Source: Marinobacter sp. CHS3-4 (lineage in GTDB: Bacteria; Pseudomonadota; Gammaproteobacteria; Pseudomonadales; Oleiphilaceae). From it: 64,000 bases of DNA. The translations under genes and the position numbers were made by a program. The notes below the pieces were generated by a model. The model saw nothing but the letters and a program-made list of their open reading frames with translations. It searched no databases and had not been told where the DNA came from. Below are positions 35,051-44,662 of the stretch, one piece after another (positions within the stretch are counted from its first letter, which is position 1; every line of letters starts with the position of its first letter). Location: the NCBI RefSeq assembly GCF_030053415.1, contig NZ_JASGBJ010000001.1, positions 62,001 through 126,000 of the forward strand. The letters run 5' to 3'.

Positions 35051-35902
35051 TTATCCAGTGGCGATCCGCTCAAAAACCCGTAGTCGGATATCCACAGTGA
35101 CCGCCAGGGACTCCAGCGTCTGCGCGCGCTCACGGCCCTCCACCGACGCTCGGTAAAGGTGAGGCGTCATTGCCAGCAGATCTTGTATGAGTGGCTGTGA
35201 ATCCAGTGTGATATCGAACGAAAGTGGATCATCTGACTCAAGCGCAAAGCCCTCTGGTACCGACTGGTCAGGTTCCCTTGCTGGCTTCAGCGTGGGGTAA
35301 ACGATTTCCCTGAGCTCCCGCAAATGATTCGGCCCTGCATCCACCTGAATCAGACGTCCTCCGGTTTTGATCACACGATGGAACTCCTCGTACACCGGAA
35401 ACCCGAACAAGCACAGAACCCGATCAAGGGATTCGGGAAGGATGGGCAAACGGGCATTGGTCCCCACGACCCACTGAGCGTCTTTCATGATCTTGGCGGC
35501 CGCCAGCACGGCCCATTTGGAAATATCCAGACCAACCATCGACAGCTCCCGATCGGCTGCCGCCTGCCCGAGCGACAGCAGGTAATAACCTTCACCACAG
35601 CCTGCATCGAGACAGGATAAGGTGTCTTGCCTGTCCCCTTTTGAGGCCAGCACCGCGCGGTTTACGGCGTCGGCAATCGGCTGGTACAGACAAGTGGACA
35701 GGAAATGGCGGCGGGCGGCGACCATTTCTTTACTATCGCCAGGCTGAAGGGAGCGTTTATTCTGTACTGGCAAAAGATGCACATGACCTTGGCGCGCAAC
35801 GTCAAAACTATGGCCCTGTGAGCAACGCCAGCTGCTACCTTCAAGAAGCAGAGGCTCACCGTCCAGCGGACAAGCGAGCGCTGAAAACCGATGACAGGTC
35901 AT
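35051..35902 (-). CDS. rlmA: 23S rRNA (guanine-N1) methyltransferase RlmA
   Basis: 283 residues. N-terminal zinc-site region (ACPLDGEPL...RCSQGHSFD) followed by a Rossmann SAM domain (CLDAGCGEGYYLLSL). RlmA/RrmA methylates G745 of 23S rRNA. One of the four usual zinc Cys positions is an Asp here (CPLD). LLPVQNKRSLQPGDSKEMVAARR is a family signature. The ATG at 35902 is chosen; a TTG four codons upstream is less likely. Confidence 0.9.
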   Translation of the reverse strand: MTCHRFSALACPLDGEPLLLEGSSWRCSQGHSFDVARQGHVHLLPVQNKRSLQPGDSKEMVAARRHFLSTCLYQPIADAVNRAVLASKGDRQDTLSCLDAGCGEGYYLLSLGQAAADRELSMVGLDISKWAVLAAAKIMKDAQWVVGTNARLPILPESLDRVLCLFGFPVYEEFHRVIKTGGRLIQVDAGPNHLRELREIVYPTLKPAREPDQSVPEGFALESDDPLSFDITLDSQPLIQDLLAMTPHLYRASVEGRERAQTLESLAVTVDIRLRVFERIATG

Positions 35903-35931
35903 AGAATAAGGCAAACACTGGAGACAGCGAA

Positions 35932-36669
35932 TTGAAGGGCGACATCATTCATTTCACCCGCGATGCGATGGGAGGGATTCTGGTAATCGACTATCGCAAA
36001 CATCGGGTCATGACCTTCGATTCCATCTTTGAACAGAGCAAAATTGATCGCCGCTTTCCGCACCTGCCCGTGCATGAATATTGCCGCGCGATGCTCCTTC
36101 CCATTGCGTTCCAGTCACCCAGACACGCAACCATACTGGGCTTAGGTGGCGGCATCATGGCCAACGCATTGCTGCATTTGCTACCCGAGTGTCAGGTGGA
36201 TGCCGTGGAGCTTCGTCCACGGGTGGTCGACGTTGCCCGGGAGTACTTCAGCCTGTCGGACTCTCCCCGGTTAAATCTGATTTCAGGCGACGCTCGCCAT
36301 GCTCTGGAATCAATGCCCGACGACCACACAAACCTGATACTCGCGGACATGTACAGCGCCGACCGGATGAGCCCGACCCAGGTTCAGAAAGAGTTTATCA
36401 AACAATGCAGCCGCGTTCTGTCCGATGCTGGCTGGATTGCCCTGAACTACCATCGCACCCCCGATCTTAACGGTGCCTTCTTCCGGCAGCTTCAGGGCGA
36501 GTTTGCGATGGTCCTGGCGTTCAAGAGCAAAACCAACAACACGGTTCTCTTCGGCTGCAAACAGCCGGTGGACTTGCCCGCCAGCAAAGACCCGCGACTG
36601 GGCGATCTGGAAAAAGCCCTACCCATCGACTGGCGCCGATTAATGACGCGGGTGATCCGACTGGGCTGA
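35932..36669 (+). CDS. Spermidine synthase-like methyltransferase-fold protein
   Basis: 245 residues with the SAM-binding fold of spermidine synthases (ILGLGGGIMANALLH, then VDAVELRP and ISGDARHALE). It lacks the usual N-terminal beta domain, so it may be an aminopropyltransferase-like or methyltransferase protein of unknown substrate. The start is TTG at 35932 with GGAG eight bases upstream. It is divergent from rlmA across ~30 bp. Confidence 0.72.
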   Translation: MKGDIIHFTRDAMGGILVIDYRKHRVMTFDSIFEQSKIDRRFPHLPVHEYCRAMLLPIAFQSPRHATILGLGGGIMANALLHLLPECQVDAVELRPRVVDVAREYFSLSDSPRLNLISGDARHALESMPDDHTNLILADMYSADRMSPTQVQKEFIKQCSRVLSDAGWIALNYHRTPDLNGAFFRQLQGEFAMVLAFKSKTNNTVLFGCKQPVDLPASKDPRLGDLEKALPIDWRRLMTRVIRLG

Positions 36670-36678
36670 GAAAAACGC

Positions 36679-37233
36679 TCAGCGTTTCTTGGTCCACTCG
36701 AAACTTTTAAAGGGCTCGTCGACAGGCGTTTCCGCCAGGTGGTTGATGTAGTTGCTCAACACCTTCTGGGATACAGCGAGGACGACCTCAAGTACCTGGC
36801 GTTTGGTAAACCCGGCCTCAAGAAATTTTGCTACAGCCTGCTCATCGACATTGCCGCGCTCGCGAACCACAGACAATGTGAAGTCGCGCAGCGATTCCAG
36901 TCGATCCTCAGGCAACGGCGTCTCGTCTCTCAGCGCATTGGTGATGTCATCAGACACCTCCATCATTTTGGCAATACCGGTATGCGCCGGAACACAGTAG
37001 TGGCAGGCATTCTCGACGTTTATTGTCTGCCAGACAACGGTCTTCTCATCGTTGTCGAAGCTGCTGTCCAGAACCAGTTGATGGAGCTTCTGGTAGGCAT
37101 CCAGCACCTGCGGCGATTCCGCCATCACGGCGTGCAGGTTCGGAATCATGCCAAATTCCTGCTGTGAGCTTTCCAGCAGCGGCTTGGAATCTTCGGGTGC
37201 CGTGTCGATCGTGTGCAGGGTAAATTCTGCCAT
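36679..37233 (-). CDS. Carboxymuconolactone decarboxylase / AhpD-like peroxidase family protein
   Basis: 184 residues. The redox motif is E-x-x-CHYCVPAH, the CxxC-x3-H arrangement of AhpD-like alkylhydroperoxidases. It probably reduces peroxides or acts as a thiol partner. AAGGAG precedes the ATG. It is divergent from a TetR regulator, with a palindrome between them, so it is the likely target. Confidence 0.83.
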   Translation of the reverse strand: MAEFTLHTIDTAPEDSKPLLESSQQEFGMIPNLHAVMAESPQVLDAYQKLHQLVLDSSFDNDEKTVVWQTINVENACHYCVPAHTGIAKMMEVSDDITNALRDETPLPEDRLESLRDFTLSVVRERGNVDEQAVAKFLEAGFTKRQVLEVVLAVSQKVLSNYINHLAETPVDEPFKSFEWTKKR

Positions 37234-37291
37234 GTCGTTCTCCTTGGAAAACCGATGTATTGAAAGAACTTGCGTTACACACTAGCTATTA

Positions 37292-37307
37292 TTGAGTGAT
37301 CATTCAA
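37292..37307. promoter_or_regulatory. Palindromic operator candidate between AhpD-like and TetR genes
   Basis: TTGAGTGATCATTCAA, a near-perfect 16-bp palindrome (one mismatched pair), in the 97-bp divergent spacer. Its size and position fit a TetR-dimer site controlling both genes. Confidence 0.55.
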
Positions 37308-37351
37308 GTTAGCATTAAGGATAAGCAGTTTTGCCCACAGTGAGCAGTTCC

Positions 37352-37957
37352 ATGGCCAGAAACGCACGCTATGATCGCCAGACCGCGCTCGGCAAAGCGG
37401 TCCATTTGTTTTGGGCGCGCGGCTATCACGCGACCTCCATCAAACAGATTGAGCAGGCGCTGGATATGAGGCCGGGTAGCATCTATGCAGCCTTTGGCAG
37501 CAAGGACCAGTTATTCAGCGAAGCCCTGGATGCCTACGCCCATGATGGAAATGCCGTGCTGCAAGAAGTTCTCCAAGCGGACGGCGGCATTGTCGATGGT
37601 CTACAGAAGCACTTGCGGGACATTGCAAATGCCTGCCATCCCGAAAGCCCGGAGCCGTCCAAAGCCTGTATGCTGGTAAAAACCCTGCTGGAAGCCAGCT
37701 ACACTCATAGCAGCATCTCGGAGCAGGCCAATCAGCTTCTTCAGGGTATCGAAGCGTCGATCGCCAGCGCCCTGTTGCGCGCACGCGATCAGGGTGAATT
37801 GATGCCGGATACCGATTGCCAGCGACTCGCCCGGCTGATCCAGGCCCAGATCATGGGGCTGCGCGCCTTTGCGCAGCGCGAGACCAGTGCACAGCAGGTA
37901 TCGGAACTGGCCGATGACATGGCAGCGTTGCTAGAACCTTACCGGGCAACTCATTGA
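37352..37957 (+). CDS. TetR-family transcriptional repressor
   Basis: 201 residues. The N-terminal helix-turn-helix reads YHATSIKQIEQALDMRPGSIYAAFGSKDQLF. The C-terminal effector domain contains CMLVKTLLEASYTHSS, close to regulators of the AcuR/NemR kind that often respond to electrophiles. A TTG at 37331 with AAGGA upstream is an alternative start adding 7 residues. It is divergent from the AhpD-like gene. Confidence 0.85.
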   Translation: MARNARYDRQTALGKAVHLFWARGYHATSIKQIEQALDMRPGSIYAAFGSKDQLFSEALDAYAHDGNAVLQEVLQADGGIVDGLQKHLRDIANACHPESPEPSKACMLVKTLLEASYTHSSISEQANQLLQGIEASIASALLRARDQGELMPDTDCQRLARLIQAQIMGLRAFAQRETSAQQVSELADDMAALLEPYRATH

Positions 37958-38017
37958 TGGCTGTGGCGACAAGCGCGACTCTTTTGAAGTTCAAATCGTT
38001 TATAGGAACTGCCCGTG

Positions 38018-39328
38018 ATGGAAAACCTACACCATATCGTAGTGGTCGGCGGTGGTGCCGGCGGCCTGGAGCTGGTTACGCGGCTGGGAAACAAACTTGG
38101 CAAGAAGAAAAAGGCCCGGATCACTCTGGTCGACTCCGGCCTGACTCATGTCTGGAAGCCCCTGCTGCATGAGGTTGCTTCCGGCTCTCTGGACGCCAGC
38201 GCCAATGAAATCAACTATCGAGCGCACGCCAGCAAACACCACTACGAGTTTCAGCTGGGCCGTATGGCGGATCTGGATCAGATCGGCCGCAACGTGGTGA
38301 TTGCTCCGTTTCTGGACGACGAAGGGAACGAAGTGGTGCCTGAGCGACGTATTCATTACGATACGCTGGTGATCGCTGTTGGCAGCAATGCCAATGATTT
38401 CGGTACCCCTGGGGCCCAGGAGCATTGCATTTTCCTGGACAGCCTCAAGCAGGCCCGTCGGTTTCATAACCGCCTGCTTAACGCCTTTCTCAGCAAGAAC
38501 CACGAATCCCAGAGCGGGGAGAGCCACGAACTGCCGATCACCATCATTGGCGCTGGCGCCACCGGCGTGGAGTTGGCCGCAGAACTTCGACTCGCGTCCC
38601 GTGAGCTGCCGGTATATGGCATGAATCACCTGCGACCGACCGACGTGTCTATTACAGTCATCGAAGCCGCCGACCGCATACTTCCGGCGCTGCCACCTCG
38701 CATATCCGATGCGGCCCGGCGTGAACTCGAACATCAGAATGTGGAAGTTCTGACTGGCCAACCAGTCAGCAGCATCAGTGAAGCCAGCATTGTGATGAAG
38801 GATGGGACCGAGCTTCCCTCCGAAATGACCATCTGGGCGGCGGGCATCAAGGCGCCTGCTTTCCTTTCGGTCCTGGAAGGACTGGAAACCAATCGCAGCA
38901 ACCAGATCAAGGTCGAGCAGACATTGCAATCGGTGTCTGATCATCAGATCTTCGCTTTTGGCGACTGTGCGGAATGTCCACAGCCGGGTTCGGATCAACC
39001 TGTGCCTCCCAGGGCTCAGGCCGCGCATCAGCAAGCGGACGTGTTGTTCAAATCCCTGTGCAATCGTCTAGAGGGCAAGGACCCGGTTCCATTTGTCTAT
39101 AACGATCACGGTTCACTGATCAATTTCAGTCGCTACACCACGGTGGGGAATCTGATGGGGAACCTGTCCGGCCGTAGTATGTATATCGAGGGGCGTGTTG
39201 CACGACTGTTTTATACGTCGCTTTATCGAATGCATCAGGTGGCCCTTCACGGCCTTATCAGAACTGGCGTTATCTGGCTGATGGATCGAATCAGTCGGGC
39301 CATGCAGCCCAAACTCAAGCTGCACTGA
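38018..39328 (+). CDS. ndh: Type II NADH dehydrogenase (NDH-2)
   Basis: About 436 residues. FAD-binding VVVGGGAGGLELVTRL at the N-terminus, NADH-binding IIGAGATGVELAAEL at the middle, and FGDCAECP, all in NDH-2 order. The C-terminal ~60 residues are amphipathic for membrane attachment. It oxidises NADH with quinone and does not pump protons. The GTG at 38015 lies one codon earlier; AGGA is upstream of either. The antiporter gene starts 12 bp later. Confidence 0.88.
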   Translation: MENLHHIVVVGGGAGGLELVTRLGNKLGKKKKARITLVDSGLTHVWKPLLHEVASGSLDASANEINYRAHASKHHYEFQLGRMADLDQIGRNVVIAPFLDDEGNEVVPERRIHYDTLVIAVGSNANDFGTPGAQEHCIFLDSLKQARRFHNRLLNAFLSKNHESQSGESHELPITIIGAGATGVELAAELRLASRELPVYGMNHLRPTDVSITVIEAADRILPALPPRISDAARRELEHQNVEVLTGQPVSSISEASIVMKDGTELPSEMTIWAAGIKAPAFLSVLEGLETNRSNQIKVEQTLQSVSDHQIFAFGDCAECPQPGSDQPVPPRAQAAHQQADVLFKSLCNRLEGKDPVPFVYNDHGSLINFSRYTTVGNLMGNLSGRSMYIEGRVARLFYTSLYRMHQVALHGLIRTGVIWLMDRISRAMQPKLKLH

Positions 39329-39339
39329 CCGGAGCCTCG

Positions 39340-41064
39340 ATGGACGCCACCCTGACACTGATTGGCGCTCTGATGCTGGTGATCAGCATCCTGCTAAGCC
39401 CGCTGTCCAGCCGCGTGGGCATGCCAGTGCTGCTGATCTTCCTGATCGTCGGCATGATGATGGGCGAGGACGGCCCGGGCGGGCTGGAGTTCGACAACTT
39501 CGAGCTTGCCTTTGCCATCGCCAATCTGGCACTCGGCGTCATTCTGCTGGACGGCGGAATGCGCACCCGGGCGGAAACCTTCCGTGTCGGCCTGCGGCCT
39601 GCGTTGGTGCTGGCGACGCTGGGTGTATTTCTCACCGCCGCAGGCGCTGGGTTGGTGGCCTGGTGGGTGTTCGATCTCAGCTGGCTGACGGCGCTCCTGA
39701 TCGGAGCGATCATTTCCTCCACCGACGCTGCCGCTGTATTTTCCCTGCTTCAGGGACGCGGTTTGCACCTGAACGAAAGGGTCAGCGCAACGCTGGAAAT
39801 CGAATCCGGCAGCAACGATCCGATGGCAATCTTCCTGACTCTGATGCTGGTCTCTATGATCAGCGCTGGTGGGGTCTCTGAGTGGGGATCAGCCCTGTGG
39901 ATGCTCGCCAAACAGTTTGGCATCGGTGGCATTGTCGGGGTCCTGGGCGGCTATGCGATTGTTCAACTGGCCAACCGTGCTCGCCTGATGCCCTCGCTGT
40001 ATCCCCTGCTGGTCGTCGCCGCCGGACTGGCCGTGTTTGCCGGTACCAACCAGCTGGGAGGCAGCGGGTTTCTGGCGATTTACCTGACCGGCGTTATCAT
40101 CGGCAATCAACCGGTGCGGATGATGCCAATGATCCTGCAGGTGCACGATGGCCTGGCCTGGCTGGCGCAGCTGTGTCTGTTCCTGATACTCGGGTTGCTG
40201 GTCACACCGTCAGACCTGCTGCCGCTGGCCGGTGGCGGTTTGATCCTGGCGTTCGCACTGATTTTCGTGATTCGCCCCGTCGCGGTTCTACTGACCCTCT
40301 GGCCCTTTGGTTTCAACCGGCGGGAATTGGGCTTTATCAGCTGGGTGGGCCTGCGCGGCGCCGTACCCATTGTGCTGGCTCTGTTTCCGGTCATTGCCGA
40401 CTTGCCTTCGGCGGAGCTGATCTTTCACGTAGCCTTCTTTACCGTTCTGGTGTCGCTGATGGTGCAGGGTACGACCATGGCACCACTGGCGCGCAAACTG
40501 AATCTCGAAGTACCGGCCGGCGAGGATCCTTACCGGCGATTGCCCCTGGACGTACCCGCTGCCGGAGACCATGAACTCATGCTCTTCCCGCTACGAGGCG
40601 AAGCCTGGCAATCACCCAAAAAGCTGGGACAACTAAGGCTTCCTGAAAACACCGCTCTGGCGGGCGTATTTCGCAAACGGACCTGTTTGCCGCCGAACCC
40701 AGACCTGGACGTTTCCACCGGGGATGTCATCGCCATGTTTGCCACACCCGCGGTGGTGCCGGAACTGGGGCGAGCACTCAGTGGTCGTCATACCCCGGGC
40801 CACCTGGCCGAGCGCGCGTTCTTCGGGGATTTCGTACTCAATGGCGACGCCTTGCTGGGGGATGTGGAACAAGTCTACGGCATAGAATTCGACGAGCTGC
40901 CTCCGGAGCTGTCACTGGCAGAGAGCTTTGCGCGGCGCACCAAAGGTCACCCGGTTGTGGGCGATAAAGTCGTACTCGGCCCTGTCACTCTGGTCGCCCG
41001 GGCAACCGAAGCGGATCGGGTGACAAAAGTGGGTCTCAAAATGGATAACCGACAACTTCGTTAA
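39340..41064 (+). CDS. nhaP2: K+/H+ antiporter CvrA/NhaP2 family
   Basis: 574 residues, close to the ~578 of E. coli CvrA. Twelve or so membrane helices of the CPA1 fold come first (GSNDPMAIFLTLMLVS, the ND motif), then a cytosolic RCK_C domain and a CorC_HlyC-like domain. It exports K+ (or Na+) in exchange for H+ and helps with osmotic/pH stress. Co-directional with NDH-2, 12 bp apart; GGAG precedes the ATG. Confidence 0.9.
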   Translation: MDATLTLIGALMLVISILLSPLSSRVGMPVLLIFLIVGMMMGEDGPGGLEFDNFELAFAIANLALGVILLDGGMRTRAETFRVGLRPALVLATLGVFLTAAGAGLVAWWVFDLSWLTALLIGAIISSTDAAAVFSLLQGRGLHLNERVSATLEIESGSNDPMAIFLTLMLVSMISAGGVSEWGSALWMLAKQFGIGGIVGVLGGYAIVQLANRARLMPSLYPLLVVAAGLAVFAGTNQLGGSGFLAIYLTGVIIGNQPVRMMPMILQVHDGLAWLAQLCLFLILGLLVTPSDLLPLAGGGLILAFALIFVIRPVAVLLTLWPFGFNRRELGFISWVGLRGAVPIVLALFPVIADLPSAELIFHVAFFTVLVSLMVQGTTMAPLARKLNLEVPAGEDPYRRLPLDVPAAGDHELMLFPLRGEAWQSPKKLGQLRLPENTALAGVFRKRTCLPPNPDLDVSTGDVIAMFATPAVVPELGRALSGRHTPGHLAERAFFGDFVLNGDALLGDVEQVYGIEFDELPPELSLAESFARRTKGHPVVGDKVVLGPVTLVARATEADRVTKVGLKMDNRQLR

Positions 41065-41142
41065 CAAAAACCCGTAGAAACGAAGGTTCGCTCCATCGGA
41101 TTCCTGTGCTATAACATGGAAAAACTTTAATGTATTAAAATC

Positions 41143-41706
41143 ATGTTGGTATATCGCACTACTCAACAAGGCCTCAGCTTCCTCATCAGCGCTCTTTTAC
41201 TTACGAGCTTGCTGATGTTTAGCCACGCTTCCACAGCAACGGAGCTGGCCATGCTGGATTCCGTCAGGCCACTTGAAAACCCGGAAGTCAGCGAGGTTCT
41301 TGTCCGTAAAAAAGAGCGGCGCCTTTACCTGTTGTCGGGTGACGAGGTGGTACGCAGCTACCGCATAGGGCTTGGTGATAATCCCTCCGGCCACAAACTG
41401 TATGAAGGTGATGAAAGAACGCCTGAAGGTGAGTACATCCTTGACTGGCGCAACCCCAACAGCGATTTCTACAAATCGATCCACATCTCCTACCCCAACG
41501 AAAAGGATCGCGAACTGGCTTCTGCCTGGGGACTGAACCCCGGTGGCAGCATCATGATTCACGGCTTGCCCAACGAAGCGGAAGGAATGGAATTCGCCTA
41601 CCTGGGCCTGGATTGGACCGACGGATGCATTGCCGTCAGTAACGAGGAAATGGACGAAATCTGGCAGTTGGTCAGCGATGGTACTCCAATCCGAATTCTC
41701 CCCTGA
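41143..41706 (+). CDS. L,D-transpeptidase-family protein (YkuD, YafK-like)
   Basis: 187 residues with an export signal ending near ASTATE. YkuD domain motif HG...DWTDGCIAVSNEEMDEI contains the catalytic Cys. It is closest in layout to YafK/DpaA, which detaches Lpp from peptidoglycan, though cross-linking activity is not excluded. A lipoprotein of the Lpp type is encoded ~230 bp downstream in the same direction. Confidence 0.8.
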   Translation: MLVYRTTQQGLSFLISALLLTSLLMFSHASTATELAMLDSVRPLENPEVSEVLVRKKERRLYLLSGDEVVRSYRIGLGDNPSGHKLYEGDERTPEGEYILDWRNPNSDFYKSIHISYPNEKDRELASAWGLNPGGSIMIHGLPNEAEGMEFAYLGLDWTDGCIAVSNEEMDEIWQLVSDGTPIRILP

Positions 41707-41871
41707 TCCGATTCATGCGACCTATTCGTACCCCACTGGGAATGACTGCTATATTAACTTGTTGTCATTCGGCAAGCACTTTTACGTATAGTTAGTTAAC
41801 ATTTCCATTCAGACTGTTTTACACTGTTTGACGACTCCGATGGCCGCTGGCCTACGGACCCGCGTTAAAAG

Positions 41872-41893
41872 GAAGTCTGACGAAACAGACTTC
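41872..41893 (+). promoter_or_regulatory. Hairpin in the leader of the Lpp-like gene
   Basis: Perfect 8-bp arms GAAGTCTG (41872-41879) and CAGACTTC (41886-41893) with a 6-base loop. It lies ~40 bp before the ATG at 41935. It has no U-tract, so it is more like an mRNA-stabilising 5' structure than a terminator. The AT-rich stretch from about 41740 to 41830 probably holds the promoter, but I cannot settle the exact boxes. Confidence 0.5.
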
Positions 41894-41934
41894 TGAAAAG
41901 CAGGAAATAAGACGACCAATAAGGGGAATACAGA

Positions 41935-42216
41935 ATGCGCAAGATCACTATCGCAGGGTTTGCACTGGCCACCGCACTGACCGCAGGTTGTGCATCAACC
42001 AATCAAGACGCTCTTGATGAAGCAAATTCAACTGCCATGTCTGCCGAGCAGACTGCAGACAATGCACTGAACACCGCTAACAGCGCCTCTAGCGCTGCGG
42101 CTGCCGCCCAGAAAACTGCTGATCAGGCTCTGGCGGCTGCAAAAGCTGCTCAGAAAGCAGCAAACGAAGCTAACGAGCGCGCCAAGCGCATGCTCGAGCG
42201 TGCCAGCCAGAAATAA
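41935..42216 (+). CDS. Lpp/OprI-like alanine-zipper lipoprotein
   Basis: 93 residues. Lipobox LTAGC at the cleavage site, then an Ala-rich heptad coiled coil (residues ~28-80), ending with Lys. This matches the Lpp/OprI class, which form trimers and can be linked through the terminal Lys to peptidoglycan. The ATG follows AAGGGG. A strong terminator follows the stop. The flanking L,D-transpeptidases are the plausible enzymes for its attachment or release. Confidence 0.88.
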   Translation: MRKITIAGFALATALTAGCASTNQDALDEANSTAMSAEQTADNALNTANSASSAAAAAQKTADQALAAAKAAQKAANEANERAKRMLERASQK

Positions 42217-42233
42217 GGCTGTCTCGACAAATA

Positions 42234-42261
42234 AAAGGGCCGGCAACCGCCGGCCTTTTTT
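42234..42261. terminator. Rho-independent terminator after the Lpp-like gene
   Basis: GC-rich stem of about 11 bp around AACC (core GCCGGC at 42239-42244 and 42249-42254) with a six-T tail on the plus strand. The A-tract on the other side makes it bidirectional, so it may also end the slipin operon, which stops at 42291 on the minus strand. Confidence 0.9.
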
Positions 42262-42290
42262 GTGCCTGTCGAAAAGGCCATCGATCAGGT

Positions 42291-43076
42291 CTAATCACCT
42301 TTGGGTGGCTTGTTCCCAGACGGGTGGTTACTCATAAACGTCGACATCATTTCCATCGGTAACGGGAACACGATGGTAGATGAGTTGTTGTTGCTCATGT
42401 CCGACAGGGTCTGCATGTAGCGAAGCTGCATGGCGCCTGAATTGGTGGACATTACATCTGCTGCCTCAACCAGCTTCTTCGAGGCCTGAAGCTCGCCCTC
42501 GGCATGAATGACCTTGGCGCGGCGCTCCCGCTCTGCTTCAGCCTGACGGGCGATAGCGCGAATCATGGATTCGTTGAGATCCACGTGCTTGATTTCGACG
42601 TTGGCCACTTTAATGCCCCATTCCTCAGTCTGGGCATCGATAATCTCCTGAATATCAGAGTTTAACTTGTCCCGTTCTGACAGCATTTCGTCCAGATCGT
42701 GCTTGCCAAGCACAGAGCGCAGAGTCGTCTGTGCCAGCTGACTGGTTGCCGAGCCAAAGTCCTCAACCCGGATAATCGCCCGCTCCGGGTCTACGACTCG
42801 GAAATAGAGCACTGCGTTCACCCTTACCGTGACGTTATCCCGTGAGATCACGTCCTGGCTGGGCACATCCAGAGTAATGACCCTTAAATCAACCCGCACA
42901 ATTTGCTGGATGACCGGGATGACAATGATCAGGCCGGGACCCTTTACGCCTTGGAAACGGCCCAGGAAAAACACCACGCCACGTTCGTATTCGGGCAGAA
43001 TTTTGATGGCGGAGCCCAAAATCAGAAGCAGCACCACCGTGGGGACTACATAGGGAATCAATTCCGTCAGATTCAT
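42291..43076 (-). CDS. Slipin/stomatin-like SPFH protein
   Basis: 261 residues. An N-terminal membrane anchor is followed by the SPFH/band-7 domain ([38 protein letters not shown]). It is shorter than QmcA-type and lacks the AQGE repeats. Its ATG overlaps the NfeD stop (ATGA), so it is translationally coupled to the long NfeD protease, the classic partner that clips stomatin. Ends with a Lys/Pro-rich tail. Confidence 0.87.
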   Translation of the reverse strand: MNLTELIPYVVPTVVLLLILGSAIKILPEYERGVVFFLGRFQGVKGPGLIIVIPVIQQIVRVDLRVITLDVPSQDVISRDNVTVRVNAVLYFRVVDPERAIIRVEDFGSATSQLAQTTLRSVLGKHDLDEMLSERDKLNSDIQEIIDAQTEEWGIKVANVEIKHVDLNESMIRAIARQAEAERERRAKVIHAEGELQASKKLVEAADVMSTNSGAMQLRYMQTLSDMSNNNSSTIVFPLPMEMMSTFMSNHPSGNKPPKGD

Positions 43077-44572
43077 TGCGCGTTCTCCTCAGCGTTCGCC
43101 TTGGCCACCGTTATGGTGAGCCCGTCGATCTTACTTACCTCAAGTTGCTGTCCTTCTTGGACAGGTGCATTACTGATTGCGTTCCAGCGCTCACCGCTAT
43201 AACGAACATGGCCTTTGAACTGGCCGTTGTCGTTCTGGAAATCATCCAGCGCGGTGACCGGTGCGTGGGCGCTGTTTTCGGTTCCACTGACTGGCGGCCG
43301 TCGCCGCAGGCCAACAAATCGAACCACCGTCCAGAGAATGAAACCTGCGGCAACAATGGCGGTGCCGCCAATGGTGGGCAGGGAAATGTCCTGGTGGCTG
43401 CCATCCATCAGAATGATCGAACCCGTCACGAAGGCGACGATGCCCCCAATGCCCAATATTCCAAAACTGGGCAGAAAGGCTTCACCCACAATGAAGCCCA
43501 GGCCCAACAGAATGAGCGCCAACCCCGCATAATTCACAGAGAGCACCTGGAAGGCGAACAGGGCGAGAACCAGACAGATAGCGCCGATCACACCCGGCAC
43601 GATTGAGCCTGGATTGGCCAGTTCAAACACGATGCCGTAGAACCCGATGATCATCAGAAAATACGCCACGTTTGGATCGGTGATCACGGAGAGCAGTTTG
43701 GTCCGCCAATCCGGGTCGGAACGCACCAGCTCAATATTCCGGGTGTTCAGGGTTTTCTCCGCTCCGGTCATCACTACCTTGCGGCCATGCACCTGCTCCA
43801 TCAGGTCAGGCAGGCTGTCGGCAACCACATCCACAACGTTCTGTTTCAGCGCCTCATCGGCGTTCAGGTTGACGGCCTCTCGCACGGCCTGTTCAGCCCA
43901 GTCAGCGTTGCGACCATGACGCTCTGCCAACCCGCGGATGTAGCTCACGGCATCCTCTAGCACTTTCCGCTCCATGGCGGTCCCGCCGCGACGCTTGTCG
44001 GCATTTTCATCGGGGGTAACACCGGGATCTTCCGCGCTGGATTCGCCGGCACCGGAGGCGTTGCTGTCGTCCCTTTGATCAGCCGGCTTCTCGGACGGCT
44101 CGTCCAGCCCTGGCAGGCCGCCCATCTGAACGGGCGTCGCAGAGCCAAGGTGGGTCGCCGGCGACATCGCCGCTACGTGGCTGCCATACAGTAGATAGGT
44201 CCCTGCACTGGCGGCCCTTGCGCCAGCAGGGGTTACCCAGGTGACCACAGGCACCTCTGAGGCCAGTATTTTCTTGATGATGCTCCGCATGGATTCCATC
44301 AGGCCACCTGGCGTATCCATGCGAATGACAACCAGATCAGCGCCTTCGGTTTCCGCCTGCTCTATGCCACGGACCAGATAGTCCATGGTCGCGGGACCAA
44401 TGGCCCCGTCGATCGTCAACACACGTCCCGAGGGCACCTCAGGCTGCTGCGCATGCACCGTCTGATTCAGAGCTCCCAGGGACAGCGCGAGTCCGCCCAG
44501 AAGCGACAGGCAACACAGGATCCGGAAACAGAGTAGGCGGTAAATCGCCGGGATCTTTGAATTCAACGGCAT
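43073..44572 (-). CDS. NfeD family membrane serine protease (long form)
   Basis: 499 residues. Signal/anchor first, then a ClpP-like serine protease domain of the S49-like NfeD type ([28 protein letters not shown], with the catalytic Ser in ASAGTY), then membrane helices and a C-terminal OB-fold. It probably cleaves its partner slipin in the membrane. A proline/acidic segment ([15 protein letters not shown]...) around residues 140-185 is a low-complexity insertion. AAGGAG precedes the ATG. Confidence 0.87.
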   Translation of the reverse strand: MPLNSKIPAIYRLLCFRILCCLSLLGGLALSLGALNQTVHAQQPEVPSGRVLTIDGAIGPATMDYLVRGIEQAETEGADLVVIRMDTPGGLMESMRSIIKKILASEVPVVTWVTPAGARAASAGTYLLYGSHVAAMSPATHLGSATPVQMGGLPGLDEPSEKPADQRDDSNASGAGESSAEDPGVTPDENADKRRGGTAMERKVLEDAVSYIRGLAERHGRNADWAEQAVREAVNLNADEALKQNVVDVVADSLPDLMEQVHGRKVVMTGAEKTLNTRNIELVRSDPDWRTKLLSVITDPNVAYFLMIIGFYGIVFELANPGSIVPGVIGAICLVLALFAFQVLSVNYAGLALILLGLGFIVGEAFLPSFGILGIGGIVAFVTGSIILMDGSHQDISLPTIGGTAIVAAGFILWTVVRFVGLRRRPPVSGTENSAHAPVTALDDFQNDNGQFKGHVRYSGERWNAISNAPVQEGQQLEVSKIDGLTITVAKANAEENAQ

Positions 44573-44662
44573 GTCTCCTTCCCGTTAATACTCGGGGGTC
44601 ATACCTGAATCATAGTGGACAAAGAGAGGAAATACCGTTCTGGAAGGCTGATCGGCGCCCAA

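Noticed and set aside
36671..36690. Possible terminator between the methyltransferase-like and AhpD-like genes
   Set aside because: The AAACG/CGTTT stem is short, overlaps the end of the AhpD-like gene and has only a weak T tract.
37269..37280. TGTAAC sequence before the AhpD-like gene
   Set aside because: The -35-like half is present on the minus strand, but the hexamer 15 bases downstream is ACATCG, not [G/T]TGTCT, so I do not include it in the ECF set.
38027..39034. A 335-codon minus-strand frame opposite the NDH-2 gene
   Set aside because: Antisense shadow of a strongly conserved flavoenzyme with correct motifs in the plus frame.
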